Source: Bradyrhizobium elkanii USDA 76 (GTDB lineage Bacteria; Pseudomonadota; Alphaproteobacteria; Rhizobiales; Xanthobacteraceae). Taken from it: DNA of 64,000 nt. A program made the translations under genes and the position numbers. Below the pieces are notes generated by a model. It ran no database searches, was not told the origin of the DNA, and saw only the letters and a program-made list of their open reading frames with translations. The stretch spans positions 4,642,001 to 4,706,000 of the forward strand of contig NZ_CP066356.1 of NCBI RefSeq assembly GCF_023278185.1, read 5' to 3'. Below, piece after piece: positions 51,547-59,664 of this stretch (within the stretch, counting starts at the first letter, position 1; each line of letters begins with the position of its first letter).

Positions 51547-51771
51547 TCAGCCGCGCTGGAGGTGCTCGCGTCGTCCGTTACCCAGGACCTTGGCGACCGT
51601 CTCGGCGGTCATCGCGCTCCGGTCCGAGGCTCGCTGGGCTTCCAGCCTGTCGCGCGCCTTTTCGGTGATCAACAGGCTGATCAGCCGCAGCCTGCTGCCC
51701 TCATCGACAGCCTCCGAGAGCAACTGCCTGTAACGCTGATAGTCGTACGTCGTTGCTTCTTGTTCGCTCAT
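51547..51771 (-). CDS. Hypothetical protein (74 aa)
   Basis: From the ATG at 51771: MSEQEATTYDYQRYRQLLSEAVDEG, then SRLRLISLLITEKARDRLEA and TAETVAKVLGNGRREHLQRG. Helical and soluble. It matches no family I recognise but has a normal protein composition for this genome. Lone gene. Confidence 0.6.
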   Translation of the reverse strand: MSEQEATTYDYQRYRQLLSEAVDEGSRLRLISLLITEKARDRLEAQRASDRSAMTAETVAKVLGNGRREHLQRG

Positions 51772-51959
51772 CGGCACGCCCCGCACACGCGCTCCACTTC
51801 AGCGAGTAGTCTTTCGCGAGTCGCCCTTGGATCGCAACGGAATTGCGGTGCCGACGGCCGCGGCCGTGCATTTCGTTGCGCGACTGTTGCAGAATTGATC
51901 GTACGCAACCGTGCAAACCGTCATGATGCGGACCGTGGCAATCGGGAACCGAAGCCGGC

Positions 51960-52136
51960 ATGAGCGAATCCGACGACGGAGGCAGCCGAAGGGGCGCGCT
52001 GATCGGACTGCTGGTCGCAGTGGTCATGCTCGCGGTCGGCCTCTGGCTCGCGCATGACCTGACGGCGGCGAGCAAGATGCAGGACTGCCTGATGTCGGGC
52101 CGGACCAACTGTAATGTGATCGAGCCGGCGCGCTGA
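51960..52136 (+). CDS. Small one-TM protein (58 aa)
   Basis: ATG at 51960. Short acidic N-terminus (MSESDDGGSRR), one TM helix (about 12-32, GALIGLLVAVVMLAVGLWLAHD), then a tail with two cysteines, KMQDCLMSGRTNCNVIEPAR. Proteins with this C-terminus are common hypothetical membrane proteins in Rhizobiales (from memory). Periplasmic side carries the cysteines. Confidence 0.7.
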   Translation: MSESDDGGSRRGALIGLLVAVVMLAVGLWLAHDLTAASKMQDCLMSGRTNCNVIEPAR

Positions 52137-52276
52137 CCCCGTCTTGCGGCAGTGCAATATCGATCCCACATCGAGCCCAAAGACTCGGGCTGAACTGTTT
52201 GATTCCGGTTGTGATTCCGATCACACGCGGACAGGCGGACTGCCTCGACTCCTGGAAATCGGCGGGAACCAAGGCC

Positions 52277-52546
52277 ATGATGTCCAAGCTGTGGTCCGGA
52301 AAGGGCGCGGCGCTGGCTGCCGCAGGCGCGGCGGGTGCCGTTTTGGTGGCGTATCTATCCCTGACGCTGGCGTCGCCCGAGCCGGTGTCCAATGCGGCGC
52401 TCGGGCCGGAATGGCAATGCAGCCGGGTCGCCTTCGTGCTGACCACCTGCACCCGGGCGACCGAGGCGGAGGCTGAGGCCAAGCCGCAGGGCGAGGTCAA
52501 GGCGATCCCGGTGCGGGCGAAGGACGATTTTCCGCCGGAGCTCTAG
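52277..52546 (+). CDS. Small membrane-anchored hypothetical protein (89 aa)
   Basis: Two adjacent ATGs at 52277 and 52280. One TM (about 10-33, AALAAAGAAGAVLVAYLSLTLA), then a short exported part with two cysteines (WQCSRVAFVLTTCTR) and an acidic tail (EAEAEAKPQGEVKAIPVRAKDDF). It may be translated from a start further upstream. No function known. Confidence 0.6.
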   Translation: MMSKLWSGKGAALAAAGAAGAVLVAYLSLTLASPEPVSNAALGPEWQCSRVAFVLTTCTRATEAEAEAKPQGEVKAIPVRAKDDFPPEL

Positions 52547-52636
52547 ATCTTTTTCTGGCGCGTTGTCTGCACGCGAGGCGCTGCCGATTTCGCTGGAAGG
52601 CGCGCCGGCCGGGCCGCCGCAGCGGCGCAGTCCAAG

Positions 52637-52813
52637 TTATTTCTTGGTGGTACCGCGCGGCTTGATCGACAGGCCGAGGCGCATGGCCATCTTCTTGATC
52701 CGCTCCGGCGAGCGGCCGGTCGCCTTCACGACCTCCTCCAGCGACTTCGAGGAGCGTGCCAGTTCCATCAGTCGTCGGTCCTCCTTGAACGACCACCGCG
52801 GCTTTCGGGCCAT
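52637..52813 (-). CDS. Small HTH-like protein (58 aa)
   Basis: From the ATG at 52813: MARKPRWSFKEDRRLMELAR, then SSKSLEEVVKATGRSPERIKKMAMRLGLSIK and a basic end PRGTTKK. The WSFKEDRRLMELA..LEEVVKATGRSPERI pattern is that of a SANT/Myb- or sigma-like helix-turn-helix, so DNA binding is plausible. A start 7 codons upstream is possible. Confidence 0.68.
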   Translation of the reverse strand: MARKPRWSFKEDRRLMELARSSKSLEEVVKATGRSPERIKKMAMRLGLSIKPRGTTKK

Positions 52814-53021
52814 CTTGTTGGTTTCCTTGTGCATTGCCGGGCAACAAAGCCGCCAGGCGGGGTCGCCTGACGGCCTTGCCGGTGTGGGCCCGGACCTTGG
52901 GGAAATGTCCGGTGGATAAGCAATACTGCTTCAGAATAAGGCCGCAATTGAAACCGGAATTTAACCTAACCTATCAAGGTTACTTGCAACATTACTCGGA
53001 TAGAGCGTGGCAGGAGGCCTT

Positions 53022-53237
53022 ATGCGCAAGGTCGCCATTTTGAGTGCCGCAGCATTTTTACTGTCCGGTTGCTGGTCCGACCCGGAGGTTACGGGATCGA
53101 CCAACAGCTGTGCGGCCAATCTTTACAGTCAGTACAATCCCAAGGTCATGGATCAGTGCGTCAACGCCTGCATCAAATGTGACCGCGGCAACGTGACGAC
53201 CTGCACGACCTCCTGCACGCTGAAGGGCGCGCGGTAA
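53022..53237 (+). CDS. Cysteine-rich lipoprotein (71 aa)
   Basis: ATG at 53022 with CAGGAGG 6 bp upstream. Lipobox LLSGC gives a mature N-terminal Cys at about residue 16. The mature part has six further cysteines (NSCAANLY, QCVNACIKCDRG, TTCTTSCTLKG), suggesting disulfides or metal binding in the periplasm. No family recognised. Confidence 0.75.
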   Translation: MRKVAILSAAAFLLSGCWSDPEVTGSTNSCAANLYSQYNPKVMDQCVNACIKCDRGNVTTCTTSCTLKGAR

Positions 53238-53379
53238 TCGATCCCGCGCATCTGATGCCAGCGAGGCCTCGCGGCGTCACGCCAACGGACCGCCTTGCGT
53301 GGCGCGATGATCGCCTTTATCGCGTCCGGGCAGCGGCGCCGTCGGCGCGCCGGACACTGAGAGCGTGGAACAGGGCGCG

Positions 53380-54294
53380 ATGAGCGGGATTTCCTATGTC
53401 GCGGTCGACTGGGGCACCAGCAGCTTCCGGCTCTGGCTGATGGGCGCCGGTGGCAAGGTGCTCGGCGAGCGGCGCAGCGATGAAGGCATGACCGCGGCCG
53501 CCAGGACCGGCTTTGCAGCCGTGCTGCAATCGCATCTCGATGCGCTGGGTGTGCAGGCCGATCTGCCGGTCGTGATCTGCGGCATGGCGGGCGCGCGGCA
53601 GGGCTGGGTCGAGGCCGGCTATATCGATACGCCGGCGCATCTCTCGGACATCCTCAAGGGCGCCGTCGGGGTCGGCGGGCAGGCGCGCGATATCCGTATC
53701 CTGCCTGGGATCGCGCAGCGCGATACCGCCGCGCCCGACGTCATGCGGGGCGAGGAGACCCAGCTGCTGGGTGCGCTCGGCTTGAACGCGCCGGGCGAGG
53801 CGCTCGTCTGCATGCCGGGAACGCATTCCAAATGGGTGCGGGTCCGCGGTGGAACGGTCGAGCGCTTTGCGACCTTCATGACCGGAGAGTTGTTCAGCGC
53901 GGTCGCGCGCGACACCATCCTGTCGCACGCCGTCGCCGGCGCCGAGGAGGCGGTTGACGGCGATGCGTTCCGCGCGGCTGTCGCGGAGGCGTTCGCGGCG
54001 CCGGCGCTCAGCGCTAATCTGCTGTTTCGCGTGCGATCGCGACAGCTGCTGTTCGGCGGCAGCGCACAGGCCGCGCGTGAGACGATCTCGGGTACGCTGA
54101 TCGGCGTCGAGCTCGCCGCCGGCCTTGCGGAGACAAAGCAGGGAGCGCCGGTGACGCTGATTGCCTCGGGCCGGTTGCAGCGGCTCTATCAGATGGCGCT
54201 CGAATGCCTTTCGATTCCGCTCGATGCCGTGGATGCGGAGGAGGCGGTTCGCCGTGGCCTCGTCGGCGCGGCGGCGGCGATCTGGAAGAACTGA
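53380..54294 (+). CDS. dgoK: 2-dehydro-3-deoxygalactonokinase
   Basis: 304 aa from the ATG at 53380 (an upstream GTG is possible). ASKHA kinase fold: SYVAVDWGTSSFRLWLM at the N-terminus for ATP phosphate, ICGMAGARQGWVEAGY, MRGEETQLLGALGL, and MPGTHSKWVRVRGGTVERFATFMTGELF (substrate region; quoted as MPGTHSKWV). It phosphorylates 2-keto-3-deoxygalactonate with ATP. dgoA follows 11 bp downstream, so the pair performs the last two steps of D-galactonate breakdown. Confidence 0.93.
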   Translation: MSGISYVAVDWGTSSFRLWLMGAGGKVLGERRSDEGMTAAARTGFAAVLQSHLDALGVQADLPVVICGMAGARQGWVEAGYIDTPAHLSDILKGAVGVGGQARDIRILPGIAQRDTAAPDVMRGEETQLLGALGLNAPGEALVCMPGTHSKWVRVRGGTVERFATFMTGELFSAVARDTILSHAVAGAEEAVDGDAFRAAVAEAFAAPALSANLLFRVRSRQLLFGGSAQAARETISGTLIGVELAAGLAETKQGAPVTLIASGRLQRLYQMALECLSIPLDAVDAEEAVRRGLVGAAAAIWKN

Positions 54295-54305
54295 GGGATC
54301 AACGC

Positions 54306-54941
54306 ATGAGCATTCCGTTTCCGCCGATGAAGCGCCCGCTGGTCGCGATCCTGCGCGGCGTCAAGCCGGACGAGGTGCCGGGCATCGTCGGCGCGCTGCT
54401 CGACGCCGGCATGACCGCGATCGAGATTCCGCTGAACTCGCCCGAGCCGTTCCGCTCGATCGAGATCGCGGCGAAGCGCGCGCCGGCCGATGTTCTGATC
54501 GGCGCCGGCACGGTGCTGACTGCCGCAGACGTCGACCGCCTGCATGACGTCGGCGGCCGCCTCATGGTGTCGCCGAATGTCGATGTCGAGGTGCTGGCGC
54601 GCGCGCGGGACCATGCGATGATCACGATGCCCGGCGTGTTCTCGCCGACGGAAGCGCTGCTCGCTGCGCGCGCGGGGGCGTCGAGCCTGAAATTCTTCCC
54701 GGCCAGCGTGCTCGGCGCCGCCGGCATCATCGCGATCCGCGCCGTGTTGCCACCGGATGTGATGATCGCTGCGGTCGGCGGCGTCTCGGACCAGAATTTC
54801 GCTGAGTATGTGAAGGCGGGCATTCGCGCCTTCGGTCTCGGCAGCAGCCTCTACAAGCCGGGCATGACCGCCGCTGATGTTGCTGTCAGGGCAAAGGTGA
54901 CGATCGAGGCGTATGACCGGGCTGTGCAGGGCGCCGGCTAG
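54306..54941 (+). CDS. dgoA: 2-dehydro-3-deoxy-6-phosphogalactonate aldolase
   Basis: 211 aa, single KDPG/KDPGal aldolase domain. Signatures: RPLVAILRGVKPDEV, MTAIEIPLNSPEPFRSIE, DVLIGAGTVLTA, MVSPNVD and the Schiff-base lysine in ASSLKFFPASVLG. The IPLNSPEP segment fits the DgoA subgroup rather than KDPG aldolase. It cleaves the phosphorylated sugar acid into pyruvate and glyceraldehyde 3-phosphate. It is co-transcribed with dgoK; the dehydratase (dgoD) and a regulator are not in the window. Confidence 0.93.
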   Translation: MSIPFPPMKRPLVAILRGVKPDEVPGIVGALLDAGMTAIEIPLNSPEPFRSIEIAAKRAPADVLIGAGTVLTAADVDRLHDVGGRLMVSPNVDVEVLARARDHAMITMPGVFSPTEALLAARAGASSLKFFPASVLGAAGIIAIRAVLPPDVMIAAVGGVSDQNFAEYVKAGIRAFGLGSSLYKPGMTAADVAVRAKVTIEAYDRAVQGAG

Positions 54942-54957
54942 GCTCGGTGCAAGCGCG

Positions 54958-55263
54958 CTAATCGTCCCGCCTGCCGCCGTCGATCACCCTGAACAGCGGC
55001 GCCGCCTCACGCGGATTCTCGAGCAGTTCTTCGACCATGGCGATCGCGGCCGCGACATATTTTCCGGTCGCGGCGTCCAGCGGCCGTTCGGCTTCGTCTG
55101 ACAGCGCGAGCTTTGCGCCTTCGAGCAGCTTGCGGGTGCGGACGGCGGACTCGTCGCCGGCGGTGAGGGCGGCGCGCGCGATCGATCGCAGCACGAACAG
55201 TTCGCCCTCCAGCCGCAGCAGGCGGTCGTTCAGCTTGCTCAGGACAGTGTTGAGGTTCCGCAT
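54958..55263 (-). CDS. Hypothetical helical protein (101 aa)
   Basis: ATG at 55263 preceded by GGAGAG. Helical, Leu/Ala/Arg-rich, with MRNLNTVLSKLNDRLLRLEGELFVLRSI as a coiled-coil-like N-terminal third, TRKLLEGAKLALSDE and KYVAAAIAMVEELLENPRE in the middle, and an end FRVIDGGRRDD. Cytosolic; no family known. Convergent with dgoA. Confidence 0.65.
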   Translation of the reverse strand: MRNLNTVLSKLNDRLLRLEGELFVLRSIARAALTAGDESAVRTRKLLEGAKLALSDEAERPLDAATGKYVAAAIAMVEELLENPREAAPLFRVIDGGRRDD

Positions 55264-55496
55264 GACGCGCTCTCCGGGCATTCGACCCGTCTTCCATACA
55301 CGGTCATTCCTGACGAAATTCTTGTGACGACCACGCACCATTTGGTTGGTTGAATGGCGTCCCGGATCGCCTCATGTTCCCGGTGGCCCGGGCATTGCCA
55401 TTTGACGAAGGCGTCCATGGCCCTAATAGAATGGCCGCGGTCCGGCGCCGCCCGGGAGGCGCGCCAGCTTCACCCCATCGCAACGAGGGAATAGAT

Positions 55497-55910
55497 ATGA
55501 GGATTGCCGTCGAAACGACCGTTGCCGCGCCGATCGCGGATGTCTGGCGCGCCTACACGACGCCTGACGACATCAAGCAGTGGAACGCGGCTTCTGACGA
55601 TTGGCACACGACCGCCGCGACCGTCGACCTGCGCACCGGCGGCGCCTTCTCGTCGCGAATGGAAGCCAAGGACGGCAGCATGGGGTTCGATTTCGCCGGC
55701 ACCTACACCAGGGTCGAGGAGCCCCGGCTGCTCGAATATTCGTTCGGCGATCGCAGCGCGCAGGTCGCATTCACGCCGGAGACTGGCGGCGTCAAGGTGC
55801 AGGTCAGCTTCGACAGCGAGGATACCCATTCGGTCGAGCAGCAGCGCGGCGGCTGGCAGGCGATCCTGGATAACTTCAAGCGTTACGTCGAAGCAAAGCG
55901 GCGGTCCTGA
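55497..55910 (+). CDS. SRPBCC (AHSA1-type) family protein
   Basis: 137 aa from the ATG at 55497, with GAGGGA upstream. START-like fold: MRIAVETTVAAPIADVWRAYTTPDDIKQWNAAS, GGAFSSRMEAKDGSMGFDFAGTYTRVEEPRLLEYSF, and GGWQAILDNFKRYVEAK at the C-terminal helix. It binds a hydrophobic ligand or chaperone client; specific role unknown. The next gene, 20 bp downstream, is also of the small stress-associated type, so they may be co-transcribed. Confidence 0.92.
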   Translation: MRIAVETTVAAPIADVWRAYTTPDDIKQWNAASDDWHTTAATVDLRTGGAFSSRMEAKDGSMGFDFAGTYTRVEEPRLLEYSFGDRSAQVAFTPETGGVKVQVSFDSEDTHSVEQQRGGWQAILDNFKRYVEAKRRS

Positions 55911-55930
55911 TCCGGCGATCGGAGGGCGGC

Positions 55931-56170
55931 GTGACGCTGAAGCGACCGCGCGCGGCGATGCCGGCGAGCATCCGTCGCGAGCTTGATGCGACCGGACTGA
56001 TGCAGGCGTTCAAGGCGCGCCCGCCGTATCAGCGCAACGACTATCTGCGCTGGATCGGCCGCAGCGTGCGAACTGCAACACGGCGCAAGCGGATCGACCA
56101 GATGCTGACGGAATTGAAGGCCGGTGGGGTGTATATGGGAATGGCTCATCGGCCGAGCAAACCAAAGTGA
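55931..56170 (+). CDS. YdeI/OmpD-associated-like small protein
   Basis: 79 aa with a GTG start at 55931 and GGAGGG before it. Sequence: LKRPRAAMPASIRRELDATGLMQAF, RPPYQRNDYLRWIGRSVRTATRRKRIDQMLTELKAGGVYMGM. The R/K-rich AxxxxxRxxRIxxMLxxLxxG pattern is the OmdA/YdeI C-terminal domain. Likely a second gene of the SRPBCC unit. Confidence 0.75.
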   Translation: MTLKRPRAAMPASIRRELDATGLMQAFKARPPYQRNDYLRWIGRSVRTATRRKRIDQMLTELKAGGVYMGMAHRPSKPK

Positions 56171-56835
56171 GACTCTCAGTGGCGTGATCGCTGCACGCCG
56201 TGCGTCCGCAACGCTCGCTTGATGTTTAAGTCGTGCGAATGTTCATCGAAGAAAAAGTCGATCTCGGAATCGTCCATCGCGGTCCTGAAAATATCGACGA
56301 CCGAGGCGGGCACTCACAATCTTCGAGAGAAGCATTCTTGGATTAAGAAATTGCGAAGCGCGCTGCCGGCGCTCACGACAAGTGTTGGAACCTGCAACGC
56401 ACGAACAGAAAGCGATCGCTCTCTCAATCGCCGCCGGAACTTTGTTCACGCACGGAGAACTACGGAATCGTTTTCGTGCGCTGAATGATAAAGACGGCGA
56501 GTGATTTCACGGCACAGGGCGAACATCAAAAAGAAAGGCCTCAGCGCGTGGGCCACGCTGAGGCCAAGTAGACACTTTGGTCGTGAGACACCGTCGCCGG
56601 CGCCTCGCTGCCTAACCTATCTTTGTTTCTGTGTTTCCAAATGGCCCATTTGGGCCATGCCGCGTGATAGCCAATTTGGGACATGCGCCGCTGGCACAAA
56701 GTGTGCAGAGTTGCAGCTGTCAGGATTTTGCATCACCTTCCTGGGGCTAGGGCCAGCGCCGTCCGCATCTATTTCAAGCGGACGGCGTTGTGCATTCTGG
56801 CAACCGCGCCGGCCATCGCCTGGCTGCGCTCAGGG
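56171..56835. other. Non-coding stretch with one strong hairpin
   Basis: About 665 bp with no convincing gene. It has lower GC than the surroundings. The hairpin at 56537-56565 and a near-palindrome TGGCCCATTTGGGCCA near 56642-56660 are the only structures seen. Confidence 0.6.
56537..56565 (-). terminator. Strong hairpin, terminator for minus-strand transcription
   Basis: GGCCTCAGCG (56537-56546) and CGCTGAGGCC (56556-56565) form a perfect 10-bp stem with a 9-base loop. Read on the minus strand it is followed by TTTCTTTTTG, the arrangement of an intrinsic terminator for transcription coming from the DUF992-like gene. Confidence 0.7.
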
Positions 56836-57291
56836 TCAGCGATCCACCGGCCGAATCTCGAGGTTCTCGATTTTCAGGGGCGGCGTTGAGGGGACGTTCT
56901 GCTCGTTCGGATGCAACGTGATCGGCTTATTCGAGCCGCCGGCGAGTACGTTGACGCCGGCGCCGTCTGCGTGGGCGTAGCCGCCGGCGAGATCGTCGCT
57001 TCCAAGCCACGGCACGGGCGCCATCACCTTCCAGGCCATGGCGACTTCTTGATCTCCGATCTGAACACCGAGATTGCGGATGGCCGCGACATAATGACTG
57101 TCCGGCGCGCTATCGACGTGCAGCACGCAATTGAGGTTGGTCACCGGACCCACGACGAACCCGGTATCGGGGCCGCCGCGACACTCAAGCGTTCCGGCCT
57201 GCACCTGCTGCGCATTGGCGGCTGCGAGCGGCGCAGCGAGAACCGCCGCACCACACAGAGCCGAGGCGATCAAACGGCTTGTCGTACGCAT
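56836..57291 (-). CDS. Secreted DUF992-like protein
   Basis: 151 aa from the ATG at 57291. Signal peptide (about 1-28, IASALCGAAVLAAPLAAANAQ). The mature part has the DUF992 pattern: VQAGTLECRGGPDTGFVVGPVTNLNCVLH (with the conserved cysteines in LECRGG and LNCVL), VQIGDQEVAMAWKVMAP, and ADGAGVNVLAGGSNKPITLHP. This family is a periplasmic or outer-membrane beta protein of unknown function common in Rhizobiales. Confidence 0.85.
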   Translation of the reverse strand: MRTTSRLIASALCGAAVLAAPLAAANAQQVQAGTLECRGGPDTGFVVGPVTNLNCVLHVDSAPDSHYVAAIRNLGVQIGDQEVAMAWKVMAPVPWLGSDDLAGGYAHADGAGVNVLAGGSNKPITLHPNEQNVPSTPPLKIENLEIRPVDR

Positions 57292-57865
57292 GGTGCTGGA
57301 CAACGCGGATCGGCGCGCAATCGGCCTACGACCCCGCGTGCGGCCTTCGCTTGTGGTTAAGAGAACCTTAGAGATTGGTTTGATTGCTGCCGACGGTCGA
57401 CGTTCGCGAGCGACGGGCCAGGAAGACGACGATCAACCAACGGCGACACTTACTCATCGTCGTCCCGGCCCACACACCTCGACGGTGGATCTATCGACGT
57501 CGAACGAGCGTGCTCGCGCAAGGTCGATTTCCAGGCAGGAGATGCAACGGGGCGAAGCAACGGGGCCGGTCCTGGCACTGCCGCCAGGCCGTTCGGATCA
57601 CGGCGGTGAGCCTGTCCCGAAAAATTACGCCGCCGGGCTCGAAATGCATTGTCCCGGCAGCGCCCTGTTCCAATCTGGGCCCGCAATCCCAGTCATGTTT
57701 GTGTCTGCAAAACCGGCGCCAAGGTTCGAGCGCCCCCGTAGTCATACGGCGACTGGCGTCCCGCGATGGACTGGTGTTGGCGACTTGTGCGCTGGCGAAG
57801 GTCCGACTGTCGGGATGCCTAGCCGTGCGGCGAGAGCGGCTGATCGCCGTCAATGCTCCGCCCGA
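57292..57865. other. Degraded non-coding DNA left of the att-like site
   Basis: About 570 bp without a gene I can support. Open frames exist but read as basic low-complexity peptides with no signals. It may be old mobile-element debris. Confidence 0.5.
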
Positions 57866-57949
57866 TCAGATATGATGCTCGAGCTTCCGCATTTCCTGCA
57901 GGCGAGCCAGGCAGAAATCCCGATACAACTCGTTGATGAAATCCCACAT
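57866..57949 (-). CDS. Microprotein of 27 aa with a strong ribosome site
   Basis: ATG at 57949 is preceded by AAGGGGATTAGG. The peptide reads MWDFINELYRDFCLARL then QEMRKLEHHI, an amphipathic helix with one cysteine. It is short, but the start signal and the protein-like composition support translation. No homologue recognised. Confidence 0.45.
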   Translation of the reverse strand: MWDFINELYRDFCLARLQEMRKLEHHI

Positions 57950-58050
57950 GACCTAATCCCCTTGGTCCAACGCCCAAGACACTACGCCGGGTTTGTTTCC
58001 GGCCGGCTTCGCGGCTTCTGGAAAACGGTTTCATTGAACGGGGAGTGGGG

Positions 58051-58065
58051 TGGCGATCCCGGCAG
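58051..58065 (-). repeat. att-like remnant: 15 bp of a tRNA-Arg 3' end
   Basis: TGGCGATCCCGGCAG at 58051-58065 is identical to the outermost 15 bp of the tRNA fragment at 61103-61147 and lies in the same orientation. On the minus strand this reads CTGCCGGGATCGCCA, an acceptor-stem end plus CCA. It would be the distal end of an element inserted at that tRNA. Confidence 0.6.
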
Positions 58066-58181
58066 CAGGATTAACAGAATGTAGATAGAACAATTGGTTA
58101 GCGCCAAGGTTAGGCAATTTGGTGCCGTTGAGTCCCATAGCGATTTTTGGCGACTGCCTAACCTTCGGGCAGCAGTTAAGG

Positions 58182-58358
58182 TCAGCCGTGACTTCGCTTA
58201 CTTCGATTGACGGCAACGATCAGGCTGGGTTGCTCAAGTATCTCAACCAATCGATCAAGGATCAGCCGCTCATTGGAGCGCGGACGCGGTTCAAGATATT
58301 CCTCAAGGATCTCTTGGGCCGCACTGACGGCTCGCAGGGCGATGTCTTCGTCCGACAT
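58182..58358 (-). CDS. Small helical protein (58 aa)
   Basis: ATG at 58358 is preceded by GGAGGCTGAGGA, an excellent ribosome site. The product begins MSDEDIALRAVSAAQEILEE, continues YLEPRPRSNERLILDRLVEILEQPSLIVAV and ends RSKRSHG. Fully helical and cytosolic. It lies inside the decayed element, opposite to the tail remnant. No family recognised. Confidence 0.6.
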   Translation of the reverse strand: MSDEDIALRAVSAAQEILEEYLEPRPRSNERLILDRLVEILEQPSLIVAVNRSKRSHG

Positions 58359-58559
58359 TCCTCAGCCTCCAAGATTAACTTCGGTTAATTATTCTGCACC
58401 TGGAAGGTTCCCATTTGATTAATCCGGGATCGACCGCCGGAAAGCAGCGGCGGCGCCGAGGCCGAGAAACCAGCCTCCCATGAGCTGGCTGTCCAAAAGC
58501 AAATTGCCCGTTGGCCCGTGTGGGTGGATCCCCAGCAAGATTGCTGACAAACTCGCTCA

Positions 58560-58945
58560 GATGCCTGCCGACAATTTGTGGTCATCGGCGTTTGGTGGCT
58601 CGAGCGGCGGTGGGTTGCTGGGCCTGTTGGGGATTGGCGGCAGCAAGGCCAGCATTCGCTTCAGGAACCGACTCCGCGCTTGGCGGGCTGTCACTGGTTG
58701 GCAAGAACGGCCCCGAACTGATGAATGTGCCTCGAGGAGCGCAGATCATTCCGAACGACGTGCTGCGTAATCGCTGCGTGGGCGGCGGAGTGTCGGCGCC
58801 GGTCAGCGTCAGCATTGACGCTCGCGGGGCAGACGCTGCGGGGCTGGCTCGCCTGAAAACGCAGATTTCCCAGTTAAAGGCTGAATTGCCAACGCGCGTT
58901 GTCGCTGCGGTGAAGGACGCGAAGGCGAGGCGGGTTCTGGCTTGA
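58560..58945 (+). pseudogene. Phage tail tape-measure protein remnant, frameshifted
   Basis: Two frames are needed. The first, up to about 58650, reads NLWSSAFGGSSGGGLLGLLGIGG; the second, from about 58655 to the stop at 58945, reads SGTDSALGGLSLVGKNGPELMNVPRGAQIIPNDVL, then VSAPVSVSIDARGADAAGLARLKTQ and ends VVAAVKDAKARRVLA. This is the C-terminal region of lambda-like tail tape-measure proteins (consensus VGEKGPELVNLPRGSQVIPN). A +1 frameshift and loss of the whole N-terminal part make it a pseudogene and mark an old prophage. Confidence 0.83.
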
Positions 58946-58997
58946 AGAGGGGGGCTAGAAAATGAGCGAGTTCATTTTGATCGCGTCTAAGTTCAGC

Positions 58998-59261
58998 CTA
59001 TCCATCGAAGGAAACGAGTCCCTCAAAAAGCCTGACGACCGTGTCCACGACTGCCTTCTCTTGTTCAAGAGGGAGTCCGGTGACTTCACCGTTCTTTGCA
59101 CCAAGAATAAGTTTCTGCTGAAAGTCAAAGACAGCCTGTGAGCCGTTCAGCGCGTGCATCTCGACCACAGCCTGTCTAAGAGCGGTCCACAGGTGCAAAA
59201 TAACCAACGCGTTCTGCGGCCCATCAAGATTTTCCGTCCGCATTTCAATTTTATCGGCCAT
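58998..59261 (-). CDS. Hypothetical protein (87 aa)
   Basis: From the ATG at 59261, with GAGGGAAAG directly before. MADKIEMRTENLDGPQNALVIL, LWTALRQAVVEMHALNG, FDFQQKLILGAKNGEVTGLPLEQEKAVVDTVVRLFEGLV. Soluble and helical. Codon use is less GC-biased than the core genes. It diverges from the gene group at 59434-60870, with about 170 bp between. No family recognised. Confidence 0.65.
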   Translation of the reverse strand: MADKIEMRTENLDGPQNALVILHLWTALRQAVVEMHALNGSQAVFDFQQKLILGAKNGEVTGLPLEQEKAVVDTVVRLFEGLVSFDG

Positions 59262-59433
59262 CTTTCCCTCTATTCCCGCCGCAACTATAGCGAGTGTCTC
59301 GCTGGTGGGGATTAGCCTTTGGTCGCGCAGTACTACCCTGTGTAAAACAGTGCCTCGCAACCTAGAGGAGATCAAAAGCTGGTATTCTTGGACCAATGGC
59401 CGAGACAAAGTCTCGGCTTTTGTTGGTGCCGGG

Positions 59434-59664
59434 ATGGACAAGGTCAGGGACATTTTCTCGTACTTCGTAGCGGCCATGTCGATGTTCGCCATGTTAGGTG
59501 CCGTCTATCAGGCGTTCAACAACCAGAAGGGCTCGGCGCTCACGCTCGGAACGTTCTTTCTCGTGGGCTCGCTTATCGTCTTCCTGCCGCAGGTGGAATT
59601 CATCAAGACTCTCGGTGTAGAGGCCAAACTTCGACAAACCGGTGGCTACACTGGCTACCGTTAG
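59434..59664 (+). CDS. Two-TM hypothetical protein of the 59-61 kb gene group
   Basis: 76 aa from the ATG at 59434 (the frame opens further upstream at 59305, start uncertain). MDKVRDIFSYFVAAMSMFAMLGAVYQAF: TM1 at about 8-24; GSALTLGTFFLVGSLIVFLP: TM2 at about 34-52; tail VEFIKTLGVEAKLRQTGG. It overlaps the next gene by 23 bp, so the two should be translationally coupled. An inner-membrane protein without known family. Confidence 0.6.
   Translation: MDKVRDIFSYFVAAMSMFAMLGAVYQAFNNQKGSALTLGTFFLVGSLIVFLPQVEFIKTLGVEAKLRQTGGYTGYR

Noticed and set aside
56219..56488. Plus-strand 89-codon frame in the 56 kb gap
   Set aside because: No ribosome site, odd composition, no family look.
57131..58084. 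Plus-strand frame of 317 codons
   Set aside because: It starts antisense to the DUF992-like gene and then runs through degraded DNA; the translation is basic and low complexity with no motif.
58962..59141. 59-codon plus-strand ORF (MSEFILIASKFSL) with GAGGGGGG upstream
   Set aside because: It overlaps the 87-aa minus-strand frame, which has the more protein-like composition. It remains possible if that gene proves false.
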